Shown here: positions 45,371 through 54,589 of the stretch, in pieces | Numbering within the stretch: position 1 is the stretch's first letter | How the letters are laid out: every line of letters starts with the position of its first letter | Assembly: GCF_009674665.1 (NCBI RefSeq) | Contig: NZ_WKJD01000015.1 | Span: 1 to 61,464 of the forward strand | Reading direction: 5' to 3' | Origin: Agromyces kandeliae | GTDB lineage: Bacteria; Actinomycetota; Actinomycetes; Actinomycetales; Microbacteriaceae | DNA length: 61,464 bases | Notes under the pieces: model-generated | Told to the model about the DNA's origin: nothing | Database searches by the model: none | The model's input: the letters and a program-made list of their open reading frames with translations, nothing else | Program-made: the position numbers and the translations under genes

Positions 45371-46457
45371 CCTTCTTGGGGCGGATCCGCACGCGGTTCT
45401 GGCCCGACGTCTCGTCGAGTTCGACGACGCCGCCGCGCGACTTCAGGAAGTCGGTGAACGAGGCGAAGCCGAGTTTCCGCTCCTGGAAGGACGGGTCCAT
45501 GCGGAGCATCTGGTTCTTCACCGCGCCGCTCGGCTGCCATTCCTCGTCGGACTTCGAGCGCAGCAGCTCGAGCGCCTTGAGCAGCAGCCGACCCGGGTTG
45601 CGCGTGGTGCCGGAGGGGCCCTCGTCGACCGCCTGCCCGGGCGCGACGAATCGGACCGCGGTCGTCGGAGCGGGCGGCTCGTCGGCGGGCGCGTCCGCGT
45701 CCGCGTCGGCCGGGGTGTCGGCGGATGCGCCAGCCGACGCCTTCTTCGTCGAGGCGCGCCGGCGGCGCGAGGGGGCGGCCTCCTCCTCGGGAGGCGTTCC
45801 GGCCGAATCCGCCTTCTTCGCCGGCGCCTGCCTGCCGCCGCGGCCCGAGCCGGACTGGGGCGACGACGCGCCGGCCTCGTCGTCGGCCACCGCGGCATCC
45901 GTCGCGAGCAGCGCGTCGTAGTCGGCGTACTCGTCGCACGCCGCCGTGAGGGCGCGGCTCGTGCCGCCCGCGACGCCGATGCCGACCACGTACCGGCCGA
46001 GGCGCTTGGCCTTCTGGGCGAGCGCGACGTAATCGGAGTCGCCCGCCACGATCACGATGTGCGAGAGGTCGTCGATGCGGAACATGTCCTCGACCGCGTC
46101 GACCGCGAGTCGGATGTCGGCGCCGTTCTTCGTCGCCGACAGCGGGAAGAGCTGCACGAGGTCGACCGCGCGGTCGATGAGCTGGCCACGATAGCTCGCG
46201 TTCACCGGCGTCGACCAGTCGGCGTAGGCGCGCGCGATCGCGATCGTGCCGAACGTGGCCGCGAAGTCGAGGACGGCGTCGACGTCGACCGTCGCCTCCT
46301 TCAACCGCTCGGCGGCCTTCGTGCCGGGCGAGACCGACTTGGTCCGCGAGGTGTCCTTGCGGTACTGCATGTCACCGTGCAACTGGTCGTACCGCGAGAT
46401 GACGATGTTGTCGAAGTCGAAGTAGAGGGCGACGCGGGGTTCTGCCGAAGCGGGCAT
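45366..46457 (-). CDS. NYN-domain nuclease with C-terminal OST-HTH/LOTUS domain
   Basis: A 363-residue protein. Residues 5-185 are a NYN (PIN-like) ribonuclease fold with the acidic metal ligands VALYFDFDNIVIS, KNGADIRLAVDAVEDMF and IVIVAGDSDYVALAQKAK, i.e. the Asp set is complete. A disordered acidic and Ala/Lys-rich linker (about 190-275) leads to an OST-HTH/LOTUS domain (ALELLRSKSDEEWQPSGAVK, KLGFASFTDFLKSRGGVVEL). This architecture is shared with eukaryotic MARF1-like RNA regulators and some bacterial proteins. Probably an RNA-targeting endonuclease; no partner gene is evident. Confidence 0.85.
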   Translation of the reverse strand: MPASAEPRVALYFDFDNIVISRYDQLHGDMQYRKDTSRTKSVSPGTKAAERLKEATVDVDAVLDFAATFGTIAIARAYADWSTPVNASYRGQLIDRAVDLVQLFPLSATKNGADIRLAVDAVEDMFRIDDLSHIVIVAGDSDYVALAQKAKRLGRYVVGIGVAGGTSRALTAACDEYADYDALLATDAAVADDEAGASSPQSGSGRGGRQAPAKKADSAGTPPEEEAAPSRRRRASTKKASAGASADTPADADADAPADEPPAPTTAVRFVAPGQAVDEGPSGTTRNPGRLLLKALELLRSKSDEEWQPSGAVKNQMLRMDPSFQERKLGFASFTDFLKSRGGVVELDETSGQNRVRIRPKKG

Positions 46458-46533
46458 GGGGACCTTCCGTCGGGATGTCCCTCGATCGTATGCCCGGCGC
46501 CTGATGGTCGACGGGGAGCGCGCGGCGCGCGGC

Positions 46534-47505
46534 TCAGCCGGCCGCGGCCACCGCGTTGTGCAGTTCGTCGGCGTCCACGCCGAACCGGCCGAACCCGCCG
46601 CCGAGGTTCGTCATGAGCACGAAGCACACGCCGAGCGACGGCGTCACCCAGAACTCGGTGCCCGCCCAGCCGCCGTGCCCGAACGTGTCGGTCGTGAGGA
46701 GGCCCGGTGCGGAGTGCCTGAGGTTCCACGTGAAGCCCCAGTCCTGTCCACGCGAGGCGGGATAGGGCTCGAGCCTCGGCAGGCCCGCCGTGAGCGGCCG
46801 CAGCATGGCCGCGGCGGTGACCGGCGCGACGACGGCGCCGTCGTTCCGGAGCAGGGTGGTGCCGAGCGCCAGCAGGTCGGATGCCCGGCCCAGCAGCCCG
46901 GCGCCCGGATGCCGCAGCGCGGCGAAGCGCTCGTAGTCGAGCCCCTGGGCGGCGGCGTCGACGGGCGCGTGCGGCGAGGCGGCGGCGTCGAAGGTGAGGC
47001 CGGAGGCATCCGCTCGCTCGGCGACCTCGGAGACGGCGCGCTCCCATGGCGCCCCCGAGGCGTGCTCGATGAGCGTCGCGATGCCCTCGAACGCGATGGT
47101 CGAGTAGCGCGACACCGTGCCGGCGGCGAAGTCGCGCCCGGGCGCGAGGAGCGACGGGCGCAGCCCGTCGGGGGTGTCGAGCGGCGGCTCGACGATGCCC
47201 GACGTGTGACTCGCCAGGTGGCGGAGGCGCACGATGTCGTCGCGACCCGCGCCGAAGCCGGGCAGCGCGCGCTCGAGCGGCGTGTCGGGCGTGAGTCGGC
47301 CCTGCTCGACGAGACGCAGCGCCGCGAGCCCGACGATCGGCTTCGTGATCGAGAACAGCGGGTAGTGGTCGTCGACGGATGCCTCGCCGAAGGCGTCGAG
47401 CGCGACGACGCCGTCGACGTTCGCGACGCCGAGCACGGCGCTCGGCAGCGGACCGTCGGCGACGTTGCGGCGGACCCAGTCGAAGGCGTGGTCGAACTGC
47501 GGCAT
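46534..47505 (-). CDS. Serine hydrolase (beta-lactamase class C/penicillin-binding fold)
   Basis: A 323-residue protein with the serine nucleophile in FSITKPIVGLAAL (SxxK), the YxN-like SRYSTIAFEGIA and the third element HGGWAGTEFWV (HxG in place of KTG). LRHLASHTSGIVEP is the usual loop. There is no signal peptide, so it is likely a cytoplasmic esterase or peptidase of the EstB type, not a resistance enzyme. AGGA lies about 10 nt before the ATG. 45 bp downstream of the dehydrogenase gene on the same strand. Confidence 0.8.
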   Translation of the reverse strand: MPQFDHAFDWVRRNVADGPLPSAVLGVANVDGVVALDAFGEASVDDHYPLFSITKPIVGLAALRLVEQGRLTPDTPLERALPGFGAGRDDIVRLRHLASHTSGIVEPPLDTPDGLRPSLLAPGRDFAAGTVSRYSTIAFEGIATLIEHASGAPWERAVSEVAERADASGLTFDAAASPHAPVDAAAQGLDYERFAALRHPGAGLLGRASDLLALGTTLLRNDGAVVAPVTAAAMLRPLTAGLPRLEPYPASRGQDWGFTWNLRHSAPGLLTTDTFGHGGWAGTEFWVTPSLGVCFVLMTNLGGGFGRFGVDADELHNAVAAAG

Positions 47506-47550
47506 GTGGGCGGTTCCTCTCGTGGCGATGCGCGGGGGAGCGTGGGCGGG

Positions 47551-48504
47551 TCAGGTGCGGAGCACGACGTTCCGCGGATCGTCGCCGCGCAGCATCCGCT
47601 CGACCTGGTCTCGGAGGAGCCGCGCCATGCGGGGCATCATCGCGGTCGTCGCGCCGCCGACGTGCGGCGAGATCAGCACGTTCGGCAGGGCGAAGAGCGG
47701 GTGGCCCTCGGGCAGCGGCTCGGGGTCGGTGACGTCGAGCGCGAAGCGCAGGCGGCCGGACGTCGCCTCGGCGAGGATCGCGTCGGTGTCGGCGACCGCG
47801 CCGCGCGCGACGTTCACGACGAGCGCGCCGTCGGGCAGTGCGGCGAGGAAGGCGGCGTCGACGAGACGGGTCGTCTCGTCGGAGAGCGGCACGACGACGA
47901 CCACGACCTCCGCGTCCGGCAGCAGCACGGGCAGTTCGTCGACCCCGTGGATCCGCCCGCGCTCGTCGTCGCGCGCCCGGCTCGCGACGCGTGTGAGCTC
48001 GACCTCGAAGCCCGCGAGGCGGTCCTCGATCGCCCGGCCGACCCCGCCGTACCCGACGAGCAGCACGCGCCGGTCGGCGAGGCTCGCGTGCCGGGCGGGC
48101 GCCCAGCGGCTCTCGTCGGCCGCGCGCACGAAGTCGGGGATGCCGCGCTGCGCCGCGATCGCGAGCCCGACCGCGAGCTCGGCCGTCGAGGTCTCGTGCA
48201 CGGATGCCGCGTTCGCGAACACGTGCCCGGGCGGCAGCGCGTCGGGCACGTCGTCGTATCCGATCGACTGGGACTGCACGAGCCCGACGTCGAGCCCGTC
48301 GAGCACGCCGAGTCGTGCCGAGGCGCCCATGTATGGAGGGACCGCGATGCCGATCCGTCGGCCCGAGGCCTCCGGCGGCGGCGGACCGGCCATGTCCCAC
48401 TCGACGACGTCGACGCCGTCGGGTACGCCGCCCGGGGTCCGCTCGAACGCCCGGCGAAGGGTCGCGCCGGGCACGGTGACGAGGAGGTTCGCGTGGTCGG
48501 TCAT
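47551..48504 (-). CDS. D-2-hydroxyacid dehydrogenase
   Basis: A 317-residue NAD-dependent dehydrogenase: nucleotide site VLLVGYGGVGRAIEDRLAGF, the catalytic Arg in LVVNVARGAVADTDAIL, Glu in FALDVTDPEPLPEGHPLF and His in VLISPHVGGATTAM. Acts on a 2-keto/2-hydroxy acid such as glyoxylate or hydroxypyruvate. Probably co-transcribed with the serine hydrolase 45 bp behind it. AGGAT ribosome site about 7 nt before the start. Confidence 0.85.
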   Translation of the reverse strand: MTDHANLLVTVPGATLRRAFERTPGGVPDGVDVVEWDMAGPPPPEASGRRIGIAVPPYMGASARLGVLDGLDVGLVQSQSIGYDDVPDALPPGHVFANAASVHETSTAELAVGLAIAAQRGIPDFVRAADESRWAPARHASLADRRVLLVGYGGVGRAIEDRLAGFEVELTRVASRARDDERGRIHGVDELPVLLPDAEVVVVVVPLSDETTRLVDAAFLAALPDGALVVNVARGAVADTDAILAEATSGRLRFALDVTDPEPLPEGHPLFALPNVLISPHVGGATTAMMPRMARLLRDQVERMLRGDDPRNVVLRT

Positions 48505-48622
48505 GCGTCGATCCTCCCAGCGTCGGCGTCCGGGCGCTCGGCATGCGCGGCAGCGGGCCCACGGATGGCCGCGCCGCCGCCGCTGCGCCGGCCCCGGCCC
48601 GAGGTCGGCGCCGCGCGGTCGC

Positions 48623-48628
48623 TACGAT
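48623..48628 (+). promoter_or_regulatory. -10 box of a leaderless start (TACGAT)
   Basis: TACGAT ends 7 nt before the ATG at 48636. Confidence 0.5.
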
Positions 48629-48635
48629 GGCCCGC

Positions 48636-49208
48636 ATGGACGAATCCGACCCCGTGGGGAGCACCGACCGCGCCGCGCCGCGGGGTCGGCCGCGCCGCCG
48701 CCGCGGACCGGACGACATGCCGATCGAGGAGATGGCCGAGGCACTCAAGGAGCGGGTGTACGCGACGTTCACCGGCCTCGCGATCGTGCTCGTGCAGCAC
48801 GAGAACGCCGACCACATCTCCGCCGGGCGCGCGACCCTCACGCTGTTGGTCGGCATCGTCGCGATCACCGCGGCGGGCTTCGTCGCCGACGTCATCTCGC
48901 ACCTCGTCGCGCACGGCGACTTCCCGCGCGGACATGAACTCGGGCGGATGGTCCGCGTCGCCGGGTCCGCGCTGGGGTCGGCGAGCATCCCGCTCATCCT
49001 GCTGGTCCTCGCCGTGCTCGGCGTGTTCGAGCTCCAGGCGGCCCTCACGGCGGCGTCGATCGTCTACATCGTCACCCTCGCGCTGATCGGCTACGTCGCC
49101 GTGCGTCGAAGCCGACTCGCCTGGTGGGAGCAGGTCGTCGGGCTCGGCATGCTCGTCCTGCTGGGCCTGGCCGTCGTCGGCCTGCAGCAGCTCGCGCACG
49201 GGCACTGA
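48636..49208 (+). CDS. Membrane protein of unknown function, four helices
   Basis: A 190-residue protein with a basic N-terminal tail (RAAPRGRPRRRRGPDDM) and an amphipathic MAEALKERVYATFTGLAIV region, then hydrophobic segments at about 69-88 (LTLLVGIVAITAAGFVADV), 107-130 (GSALGSASIPLILLVLAVLG), 135-155 and 165-185. HISAGRATLTLLVG and the HLVAHGDFPRGHELGRM loop recur in actinobacterial hypothetical proteins. No function known. Ends 15 bp from the convergent rhaB. Confidence 0.65.
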   Translation: MDESDPVGSTDRAAPRGRPRRRRGPDDMPIEEMAEALKERVYATFTGLAIVLVQHENADHISAGRATLTLLVGIVAITAAGFVADVISHLVAHGDFPRGHELGRMVRVAGSALGSASIPLILLVLAVLGVFELQAALTAASIVYIVTLALIGYVAVRRSRLAWWEQVVGLGMLVLLGLAVVGLQQLAHGH

Positions 49209-49223
49209 CCGATCCCGACCCGC

Positions 49224-50660
49224 TCAGCGCGTCGTCGGTGCGTACCGTCGCGGCGCGAACGCCGACGCGACGAGTGCGCGCATCGCCTCGAGGTCGCCGT
49301 CGACGAAGCCCTGCGCTCGCGCCTGTACCAGCACGTTGCCGATCGCCGTGGCCTCGACCGGACCCGCCAGCACCGGGATGCCGGCGCGGTCGGCCGTGCG
49401 CTGGCAGAGCAGTTCGTTGAGCGCGCCGCCGCCGACGACGTGGATGGTCTCGACGTCGACGCCCGACAGGACCGACGCGGTCCGCACGGCGCCGGCGAAG
49501 GCCTCCGCGAGGCTCTCGACGATGGAGCGTGCGAACTCCGCGCGGCTCTGCGGCACCGGCACGTCGTGCTCGACGCACCATTCGGCGATGCGTCCTGGCA
49601 GGTCGCCCGGGGCCAGGAATCGCGGATCGTTCGCGTCGAACACCGCGACCTCGCCGGTGACGGATGCCGCGGCCGCGAGCAGCCCCGGAAGCTCGACCCG
49701 TTCGCCGTCGCGCTCCCACCATCGCACCGACTCCGACAGCAGCCAGAGTCCCATCACGTTGTGCAGGAACCGGACGCGCCCGTCGACGCCGCCCTCGTTC
49801 GTGAAGTTCGCCTCGCGCGCGGCATCCGTCGTCACGGGCTGCTCGAGTTCGACGCCGACGAGCCCCCACGTGCCGCACGAGATGTAGGCCGCCGACTCGG
49901 CCCGCATCGGTACCGCGACGACCGCCGACGCGGTGTCGTGCGAGCCCACGGCGACGACGTCGATCCCCGCGGGCGCGCCCAGGTCCGTCGCGACGTCGGT
50001 GCGGAGCGCGCCGAGCGAGGTCCCCGGGTCGACGAGGGGTGCGAAGACGGATGCCGGGAGCCCGAGTCGCGCGATGAGCTCGTCGTCCCACTCGCCCGTC
50101 GCGACCTCGACCAGCCCGGTCGTGGAGGCGTTCGTGCGCTCGGCGACGCGGGTGCCCGTGAGCTGGAACCCGATGAGGTCGGGCACGAGCAGGAGCGAAT
50201 CGGCGAGGTCGAGCCATCCGCCCGCCCGCTCGGCGGCGAGCTGGTAGACGGTGTTGAACGGCAGGAACTGCAGGCCGTTCCGCCGGTAGAGCTCGGCGAA
50301 CGGCACGGTCGCGTGGACGGACTCGACCGCCGCCTCGTTCCGGGCGTCGCGGTAGTGGAACGGCTCGCCGAGGAGGCGCTCGCCGCGGAGCAGGCCGTAG
50401 TCGACGGCCCAGGAGTCGACGCCGATGGACGCGACGCCCGGCTCGCGACGGAAGGCGTCGGCGAGTCCCCGTGCCAGGTCGCGATAGAGCCCCGTCAGGT
50501 CCCAGTGCAGGCCCGACGCCATGCGCACCGGGCCGTTCGGGAACCGGGCGACGTGGTCGAGTTCGAGCCGCCCGGCGGCCTGGTCGACGTGCCCGACGAT
50601 GACCCTGCCGCTCGTCGCGCCGAGGTCGACCGCGGCGACCGCGCCCGCGCGCCAGGTCAT
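49224..50660 (-). CDS. rhaB: Rhamnulokinase
   Basis: A 478-residue FGGY-family kinase: phosphate loop AVAAVDLGATSGRVIVGHV, SIGVDSWAVDYGLLRGE with the catalytic Asp, VAVGSHDTASAVVAVP and the ADP-binding TIHVVGGGALNELLCQRTAD. It phosphorylates L-rhamnulose. The protein starts with ATG overlapping the rhaD stop (ATGA), with no ribosome site of its own, so translation is coupled to rhaD. Confidence 0.9.
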   Translation of the reverse strand: MTWRAGAVAAVDLGATSGRVIVGHVDQAAGRLELDHVARFPNGPVRMASGLHWDLTGLYRDLARGLADAFRREPGVASIGVDSWAVDYGLLRGERLLGEPFHYRDARNEAAVESVHATVPFAELYRRNGLQFLPFNTVYQLAAERAGGWLDLADSLLLVPDLIGFQLTGTRVAERTNASTTGLVEVATGEWDDELIARLGLPASVFAPLVDPGTSLGALRTDVATDLGAPAGIDVVAVGSHDTASAVVAVPMRAESAAYISCGTWGLVGVELEQPVTTDAAREANFTNEGGVDGRVRFLHNVMGLWLLSESVRWWERDGERVELPGLLAAAASVTGEVAVFDANDPRFLAPGDLPGRIAEWCVEHDVPVPQSRAEFARSIVESLAEAFAGAVRTASVLSGVDVETIHVVGGGALNELLCQRTADRAGIPVLAGPVEATAIGNVLVQARAQGFVDGDLEAMRALVASAFAPRRYAPTTR

Positions 50661-52696
50661 CGGAGGAAGGCCGCGGCCACGCCGGAGTCGACCGGGATGT
50701 GCAGGCCCGTCGTGCGGCTGAGCTCCGGGCCGGTCAGGACGTAGACGGCGTCCGCGACGTTCTCGGGGACGACCTCGCGCTTGAGGATCGTGCGCTGCGC
50801 GTAGAACTTCCCGAGGTCCTTCTCCTCCACGCCGTAGGTCGCGGCGCGGTTCGCGCCCCAGCCCGACGAGAAGATGCCGGAGCCGCGCACGACGCCGTCG
50901 GGGTTGATGCCGTTGACGCGCACGCCGTGCTCGCCGAGCTCGACCGCGAGCAGGCGCACCTGGTGGGCCTGGTCGGCCTTGGTCGCCGAGTACGCGATGT
51001 TGTTCGGGCCGGCGAACACCGAGTTCTTCGAGGAGATGTAGATGACGTCGCCGCCCATCCGCTGGGCGACCAAGGCCGCGGCGGCGGCCTTGGCGACGAG
51101 GAACGACCCCTTCGCCATGACGTCGTGCTGGAGGTCCCAGTCCTTCTCGGTCGTCTCGAGCAGCGGCTTGGAGAGCGAGAGACCGGCGTTGTTGACGACG
51201 AGGTCGATGCCGCCGAACGCGAGCACGGTCGCATCGATCGCGGCCTGCACGCCCTCGGCGTCGGCGACGTTCGCGGCGACGCCGATCGCGACGTCGGTGC
51301 CGCCGAGCTCGGCCGCGGCGGCCTGCGCCTTCTCGAGGTCGAGGTCGGCGACGACGACGCACGCGCCCTCTGCCGCGAGGCGGGTCGCGATGGCCTTGCC
51401 GATGCCCGAGGCGGCGCCGGTCACGAAGGCGATGCGGCCCTGGTGGGTCTTGGGCTTCGGCATCCGCTGGAGCTTCGCCTCCTCCAGCGCCCAGTACTCG
51501 ATGCGGAACTTCTCGGCGTCGGAGATCGGCGTGTAGGTCGAGAGCGCCTCGGCGCCGCGCATGACGTTGATCGCGTTGACGTAGAACTCGCCGGCAACGC
51601 GAGCGGTCTGCTTGTTCGCGCCGTAGCTGAACATGCCGACGCCGGGAACGAGCACGATGAGCGGGTCGGCGCCGCGGATGGCGGGCGAGTCCTCGGTCGC
51701 GTGCGCGTCGTAGTACGCCTGGTAGTCGTCGCGGTACTCGGCGTGCAGCTCCTGCAGGCGGGCGAGCTGCTCCTCGACGCTCGCCGTGGCAGGCAGGTCG
51801 AGGATCATCGGCTTGACCTTGGTGCGCAGGAAGTGGTCGGGGCAGCTCGTGCCGAGGGCGGCGAGCTCGGGCGCCCGCTCGGACGCGAGGAAGTCGAGCA
51901 CGACGTCGGAGTCGGTGTAGTGGCCGACCATCGGCTTGTCCGTCGAGGCGAGGCCGCGGATGGTGGGCGCGAGCGCCGCAGCGCGGGCGTGCCGCTCGGC
52001 CTCGGGCAGCGCCTCGAATCCGGCCCGCACGCCGCCGAACGGCGCTTCCGCACCGTGCTCGGAGATGTAGGCCGCGGCGGTGTCGATGATCCACAGCGAG
52101 TTCCGCTCGGACTCCTCCGACGTGTCGCCCCACGCGGTGATGCCGTGGCCGCCGAGGATGCAGCCGACCGCCTGCGGGTTCTGCGCCTTGATCTCGGCGA
52201 TGTCGAGGCCCAGCTGGAAGCCGGGGCGACGCCACGGCACCCAGACGACCTTGTCGCCGAAGATCTTCGCCGTGAGCGCCTCGCCGTCGGCCGCGGTCGC
52301 GATCGCGATGCCCGAGTCGGGGTGCAGGTGGTCGACGTGCGCGGCGTCGACGAGGCCGTGCATGGCGGTGTCGATCGACGGCGCGGCGCCGCCCTTGCCG
52401 TGCAGGCAGTAGTCGAACGCGGCGACCATCTCGTCCTCGCGGTCGACGCCCGGGTAGGTGTCCACGAGCGCACGCATCCGGTCGAGGCGCAGCACCGCGA
52501 GCCCGGCCTCCTTCAGCGTGCCGAGGTCGCCGCCCGAGCCCTTCACCCAGAGCAGCTCGACGGGCTCGCCCGTGACCGGGTCGGTCTCGGTGCCCTTGGC
52601 GGACGTGTTGCCGCCGGCGTAGTTCGTGTTCTTGGGGTCGGCGCCGAGGCGGTTCGACCGCGCGATGAGGTCGGCAGCTGTGGTGGGAGCAGGCAT
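50657..52696 (-). CDS. rhaD: Bifunctional rhamnulose-1-phosphate aldolase / lactaldehyde-type dehydrogenase
   Basis: A 679-residue fusion. Residues 1-400 are a class II aldolase/adducin domain (NTNYAGGNTSAKG, VKGSGGDLGTLK, zinc-binding HVDHLHPDSG and GGHGITAWG). Residues 425-679 are an SDR (VTGAASGIGKAIATRL, NNAGLSLSKPL, YISSKNSVFAGPNNIAYSAT with the Ser/Tyr/Lys). It cleaves rhamnulose-1-phosphate and can oxidise the lactaldehyde released, a known alternative to separate RhaD and aldehyde dehydrogenase. GGAGA 5 nt before the ATG at 52696 fixes the start. No rhamnose isomerase gene is in the window. Confidence 0.92.
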   Translation of the reverse strand: MPAPTTAADLIARSNRLGADPKNTNYAGGNTSAKGTETDPVTGEPVELLWVKGSGGDLGTLKEAGLAVLRLDRMRALVDTYPGVDREDEMVAAFDYCLHGKGGAAPSIDTAMHGLVDAAHVDHLHPDSGIAIATAADGEALTAKIFGDKVVWVPWRRPGFQLGLDIAEIKAQNPQAVGCILGGHGITAWGDTSEESERNSLWIIDTAAAYISEHGAEAPFGGVRAGFEALPEAERHARAAALAPTIRGLASTDKPMVGHYTDSDVVLDFLASERAPELAALGTSCPDHFLRTKVKPMILDLPATASVEEQLARLQELHAEYRDDYQAYYDAHATEDSPAIRGADPLIVLVPGVGMFSYGANKQTARVAGEFYVNAINVMRGAEALSTYTPISDAEKFRIEYWALEEAKLQRMPKPKTHQGRIAFVTGAASGIGKAIATRLAAEGACVVVADLDLEKAQAAAAELGGTDVAIGVAANVADAEGVQAAIDATVLAFGGIDLVVNNAGLSLSKPLLETTEKDWDLQHDVMAKGSFLVAKAAAAALVAQRMGGDVIYISSKNSVFAGPNNIAYSATKADQAHQVRLLAVELGEHGVRVNGINPDGVVRGSGIFSSGWGANRAATYGVEEKDLGKFYAQRTILKREVVPENVADAVYVLTGPELSRTTGLHIPVDSGVAAAFLR

Positions 52697-52724
52697 GAGG
52701 TCTCCATTGAACGATTCTGCAAAT

Positions 52725-52739
52725 TTACACAAAATGTAA
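52725..52739 (-). promoter_or_regulatory. Operator-like dyad before rhaD
   Basis: TTACA-CAAAA-TGTAA in a conspicuously AT-rich 20 bp between the DeoR gene and rhaD, 29 nt before the rhaD start; a candidate site for the DeoR regulator. Confidence 0.5.
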
Positions 52740-52747
52740 CAGGTCGC

Positions 52748-53500
52748 TCAGCGAATGTCGACCACGTCCCGGAACGGGGCGAGTCGCTCGTCGGTCGGGT
52801 CGAGTTCGGTCACGAGGAGGGACACCTCCTCCCAGGGGAGCGCCCGCGCCGTCGCATGGCGCCCGAGCTTCGCAGCGTCGGCCAGCACGATCGTCTCGTC
52901 CGCGTGTTCGGCGAGGACTCGCTTGACCTGGGTCTCCTCGAGGGTGGATTCGCTCGTGCCGAATTCCGGGTCGAGCGCCGCAGCACTCGTGAAGAAGCGG
53001 TCGAAGTGCAGGGACGCCGCCGTCTGGCACGCGATGGCGCCGACGAAGCTGTCGGTGCGCAGTTCGAGGCGACCGCCGATGAGCACCGCATCGACTCCGG
53101 GCCGGCCCTGCGCCGCACGCAGGTTGTCGTAGGAATTGGTCACGAGCAGGAGTTCGTGACTGGTGTCGAGCTGCCGCACGAGGGCGCCCGCGGTCGACGA
53201 GGCATCGACGGCGATCGCACCGCCGTGGGGGATCAGGTCGAGGGCCTTGCGCGCGATCTCCGCCTTCGCCGGACCCCGCGCGGCCATTCGCGCGCCGAAC
53301 CCCTGGGGCACGATCGCGGCCACCGCGCCCCCTCGGACGCGCCGCACGAGGCCCTCGCGCTCCAGGTCGTCGAGGTCGCGACGCACGGTCATCGCGGAGA
53401 CGCCGAGCACCTCCGCGGCGCCGTCCAGTCGGATGCTGCCTTCGGACGCGAGGATCTCGAGCAGCCGCGCTCGCCGTTCGGTGCTGAGGAGCGGTGGCAT
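52748..53500 (-). CDS. DeoR/GlpR-family regulator of the rhamnose locus
   Basis: A 250-residue DeoR: N-terminal HTH RRARLLEILASEGSIRLDGA with VSAMTVRRDLDDLEREGLVR, then a phosphosugar-sensing domain with GGAIAVDASSTAGAL, LLLVTNSYDNLRA, VLIGGRLELRTDSFVG and ADAAKLGRHATARA. Sits upstream of and in the same direction as rhaD-rhaB, so it most likely regulates them in response to rhamnulose-1-phosphate or a similar ligand. Leaderless by its TAGCCT box. Confidence 0.88.
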   Translation of the reverse strand: MPPLLSTERRARLLEILASEGSIRLDGAAEVLGVSAMTVRRDLDDLEREGLVRRVRGGAVAAIVPQGFGARMAARGPAKAEIARKALDLIPHGGAIAVDASSTAGALVRQLDTSHELLLVTNSYDNLRAAQGRPGVDAVLIGGRLELRTDSFVGAIACQTAASLHFDRFFTSAAALDPEFGTSESTLEETQVKRVLAEHADETIVLADAAKLGRHATARALPWEEVSLLVTELDPTDERLAPFRDVVDIR

Positions 53501-53506
53501 GCGAAC

Positions 53507-53512
53507 AGGCTA
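53507..53512 (-). promoter_or_regulatory. -10 box of a leaderless start (TAGCCT)
   Basis: Minus-strand TAGCCT, 6 nt before the ATG at 53500 of the deoR gene, inside the 25-bp gap to the lacI gene. Confidence 0.5.
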
Positions 53513-53525
53513 GCCAGTCGTGCGG

Positions 53526-54524
53526 TCAGGCGCGTCCGCCGCGGTCGACGAGCCGCGTCGGCACGTATCGGGTCCCGCCGTCGGCGGGTGCTCCTTCGGC
53601 GATGCGGTCGAGCAGGATCGTGGCGGCCAGGGCGCCCAGTTCGGTCACGTCGTAGGCGACGATCCGAACGCGGCGCGGCAGGAGCTCCGACATCTCGAAG
53701 TCGTCGAAGCCGGTCACCGCCACCTCCGCGTCGCGCGGCAGGATCGCCTGCAGGGCGCCGATCGTCGCGCGGTTGTTGCCGCAGAACACCGCCGTCGGCG
53801 GGTCGGACGAGTCGAGGAGACGGTCCATCGCTTCGCGTGCGGCGGTCGGCGTGTGCAGCCCCATGACGGCCAGGTCGGGATCGGGGCGACGTCCGGCCAG
53901 TGCGAATGCCTCGAGCGCCCCGTCCCGCCGCTCCGCCATCGTGAAGATGTCCGCCGAATCGAGGAGCATCGCGATCCTCCGGTGCCCTTCGCCGAGCAGC
54001 TCGCCGACCGCAGCGCGCGCCCCGCCGCGGTTGTCGATCAGCACCGAATCGGCCGGGATCCCGTGACCGGGCCGATCGAGGAACACGACAGGGGTGCCGT
54101 GGGCGACCTCAGGAGCCAGGTACGAATGGTCGGACGAGGTCGGCACGAGGACCAGGCCGCCGACCCTGCGCTGGCAGAAGTCGAGCGCCAGCCGCCGTTC
54201 CGCGGCCGGATCCTCTTCGCTGGAGGCGATGACGACCTGATGTCCGCGCCCCACGGCCACCGACGACATCGCGGCGGCGATCTGCATGTAGACGGTGTTG
54301 GCGAGGTCGGCCGAGACGAACCCGATCGTGTCGCGCGAGCCGGAGCGGAGGCTCGCCGCCACTGCGTTGCGGTGGTAGCCGAGCCTCGCCACGGCGTCGT
54401 TCACGCGATCCGTCATCGCCCGGTCGACGTTGGGGTGATCGTTGATCACCCGCGACACCGTCTTCAGGCTCACGCCCGCAGCTGCTGCGACATCGACCAT
54501 GGTCGGGCGGCCGCTGCTGCGCAT
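53526..54524 (-). CDS. LacI-family regulator 1
   Basis: A 332-residue LacI: HTH and hinge TMVDVAAAAGVSLKTVSRVI with AVARLGYHRNAVAASLRSGS, then the two-lobed sugar-binding domain (DTIGFVSADLANTVYMQ, VVFLDRPGHGIPADSVLIDN, VAVTGFDDFEMSELL). Third gene of the minus-strand unit behind the aldolase and the Gfo/Idh/MocA protein (65-bp gap). Its ligand is presumably linked to their sugar. Confidence 0.88.
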   Translation of the reverse strand: MRSSGRPTMVDVAAAAGVSLKTVSRVINDHPNVDRAMTDRVNDAVARLGYHRNAVAASLRSGSRDTIGFVSADLANTVYMQIAAAMSSVAVGRGHQVVIASSEEDPAAERRLALDFCQRRVGGLVLVPTSSDHSYLAPEVAHGTPVVFLDRPGHGIPADSVLIDNRGGARAAVGELLGEGHRRIAMLLDSADIFTMAERRDGALEAFALAGRRPDPDLAVMGLHTPTAAREAMDRLLDSSDPPTAVFCGNNRATIGALQAILPRDAEVAVTGFDDFEMSELLPRRVRIVAYDVTELGALAATILLDRIAEGAPADGGTRYVPTRLVDRGGRA

Positions 54525-54589
54525 GGCATCCTTTCGACCGGGTTCGCCTCAATCGTACGGAGTGGACCCGACTCCGCCGACCGCGCTCG

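Noticed and set aside
46534..47505. Antibiotic-resistance beta-lactamase
   Set aside because: No signal peptide and the third motif is HGG; fits cytoplasmic esterase-type serine hydrolases.
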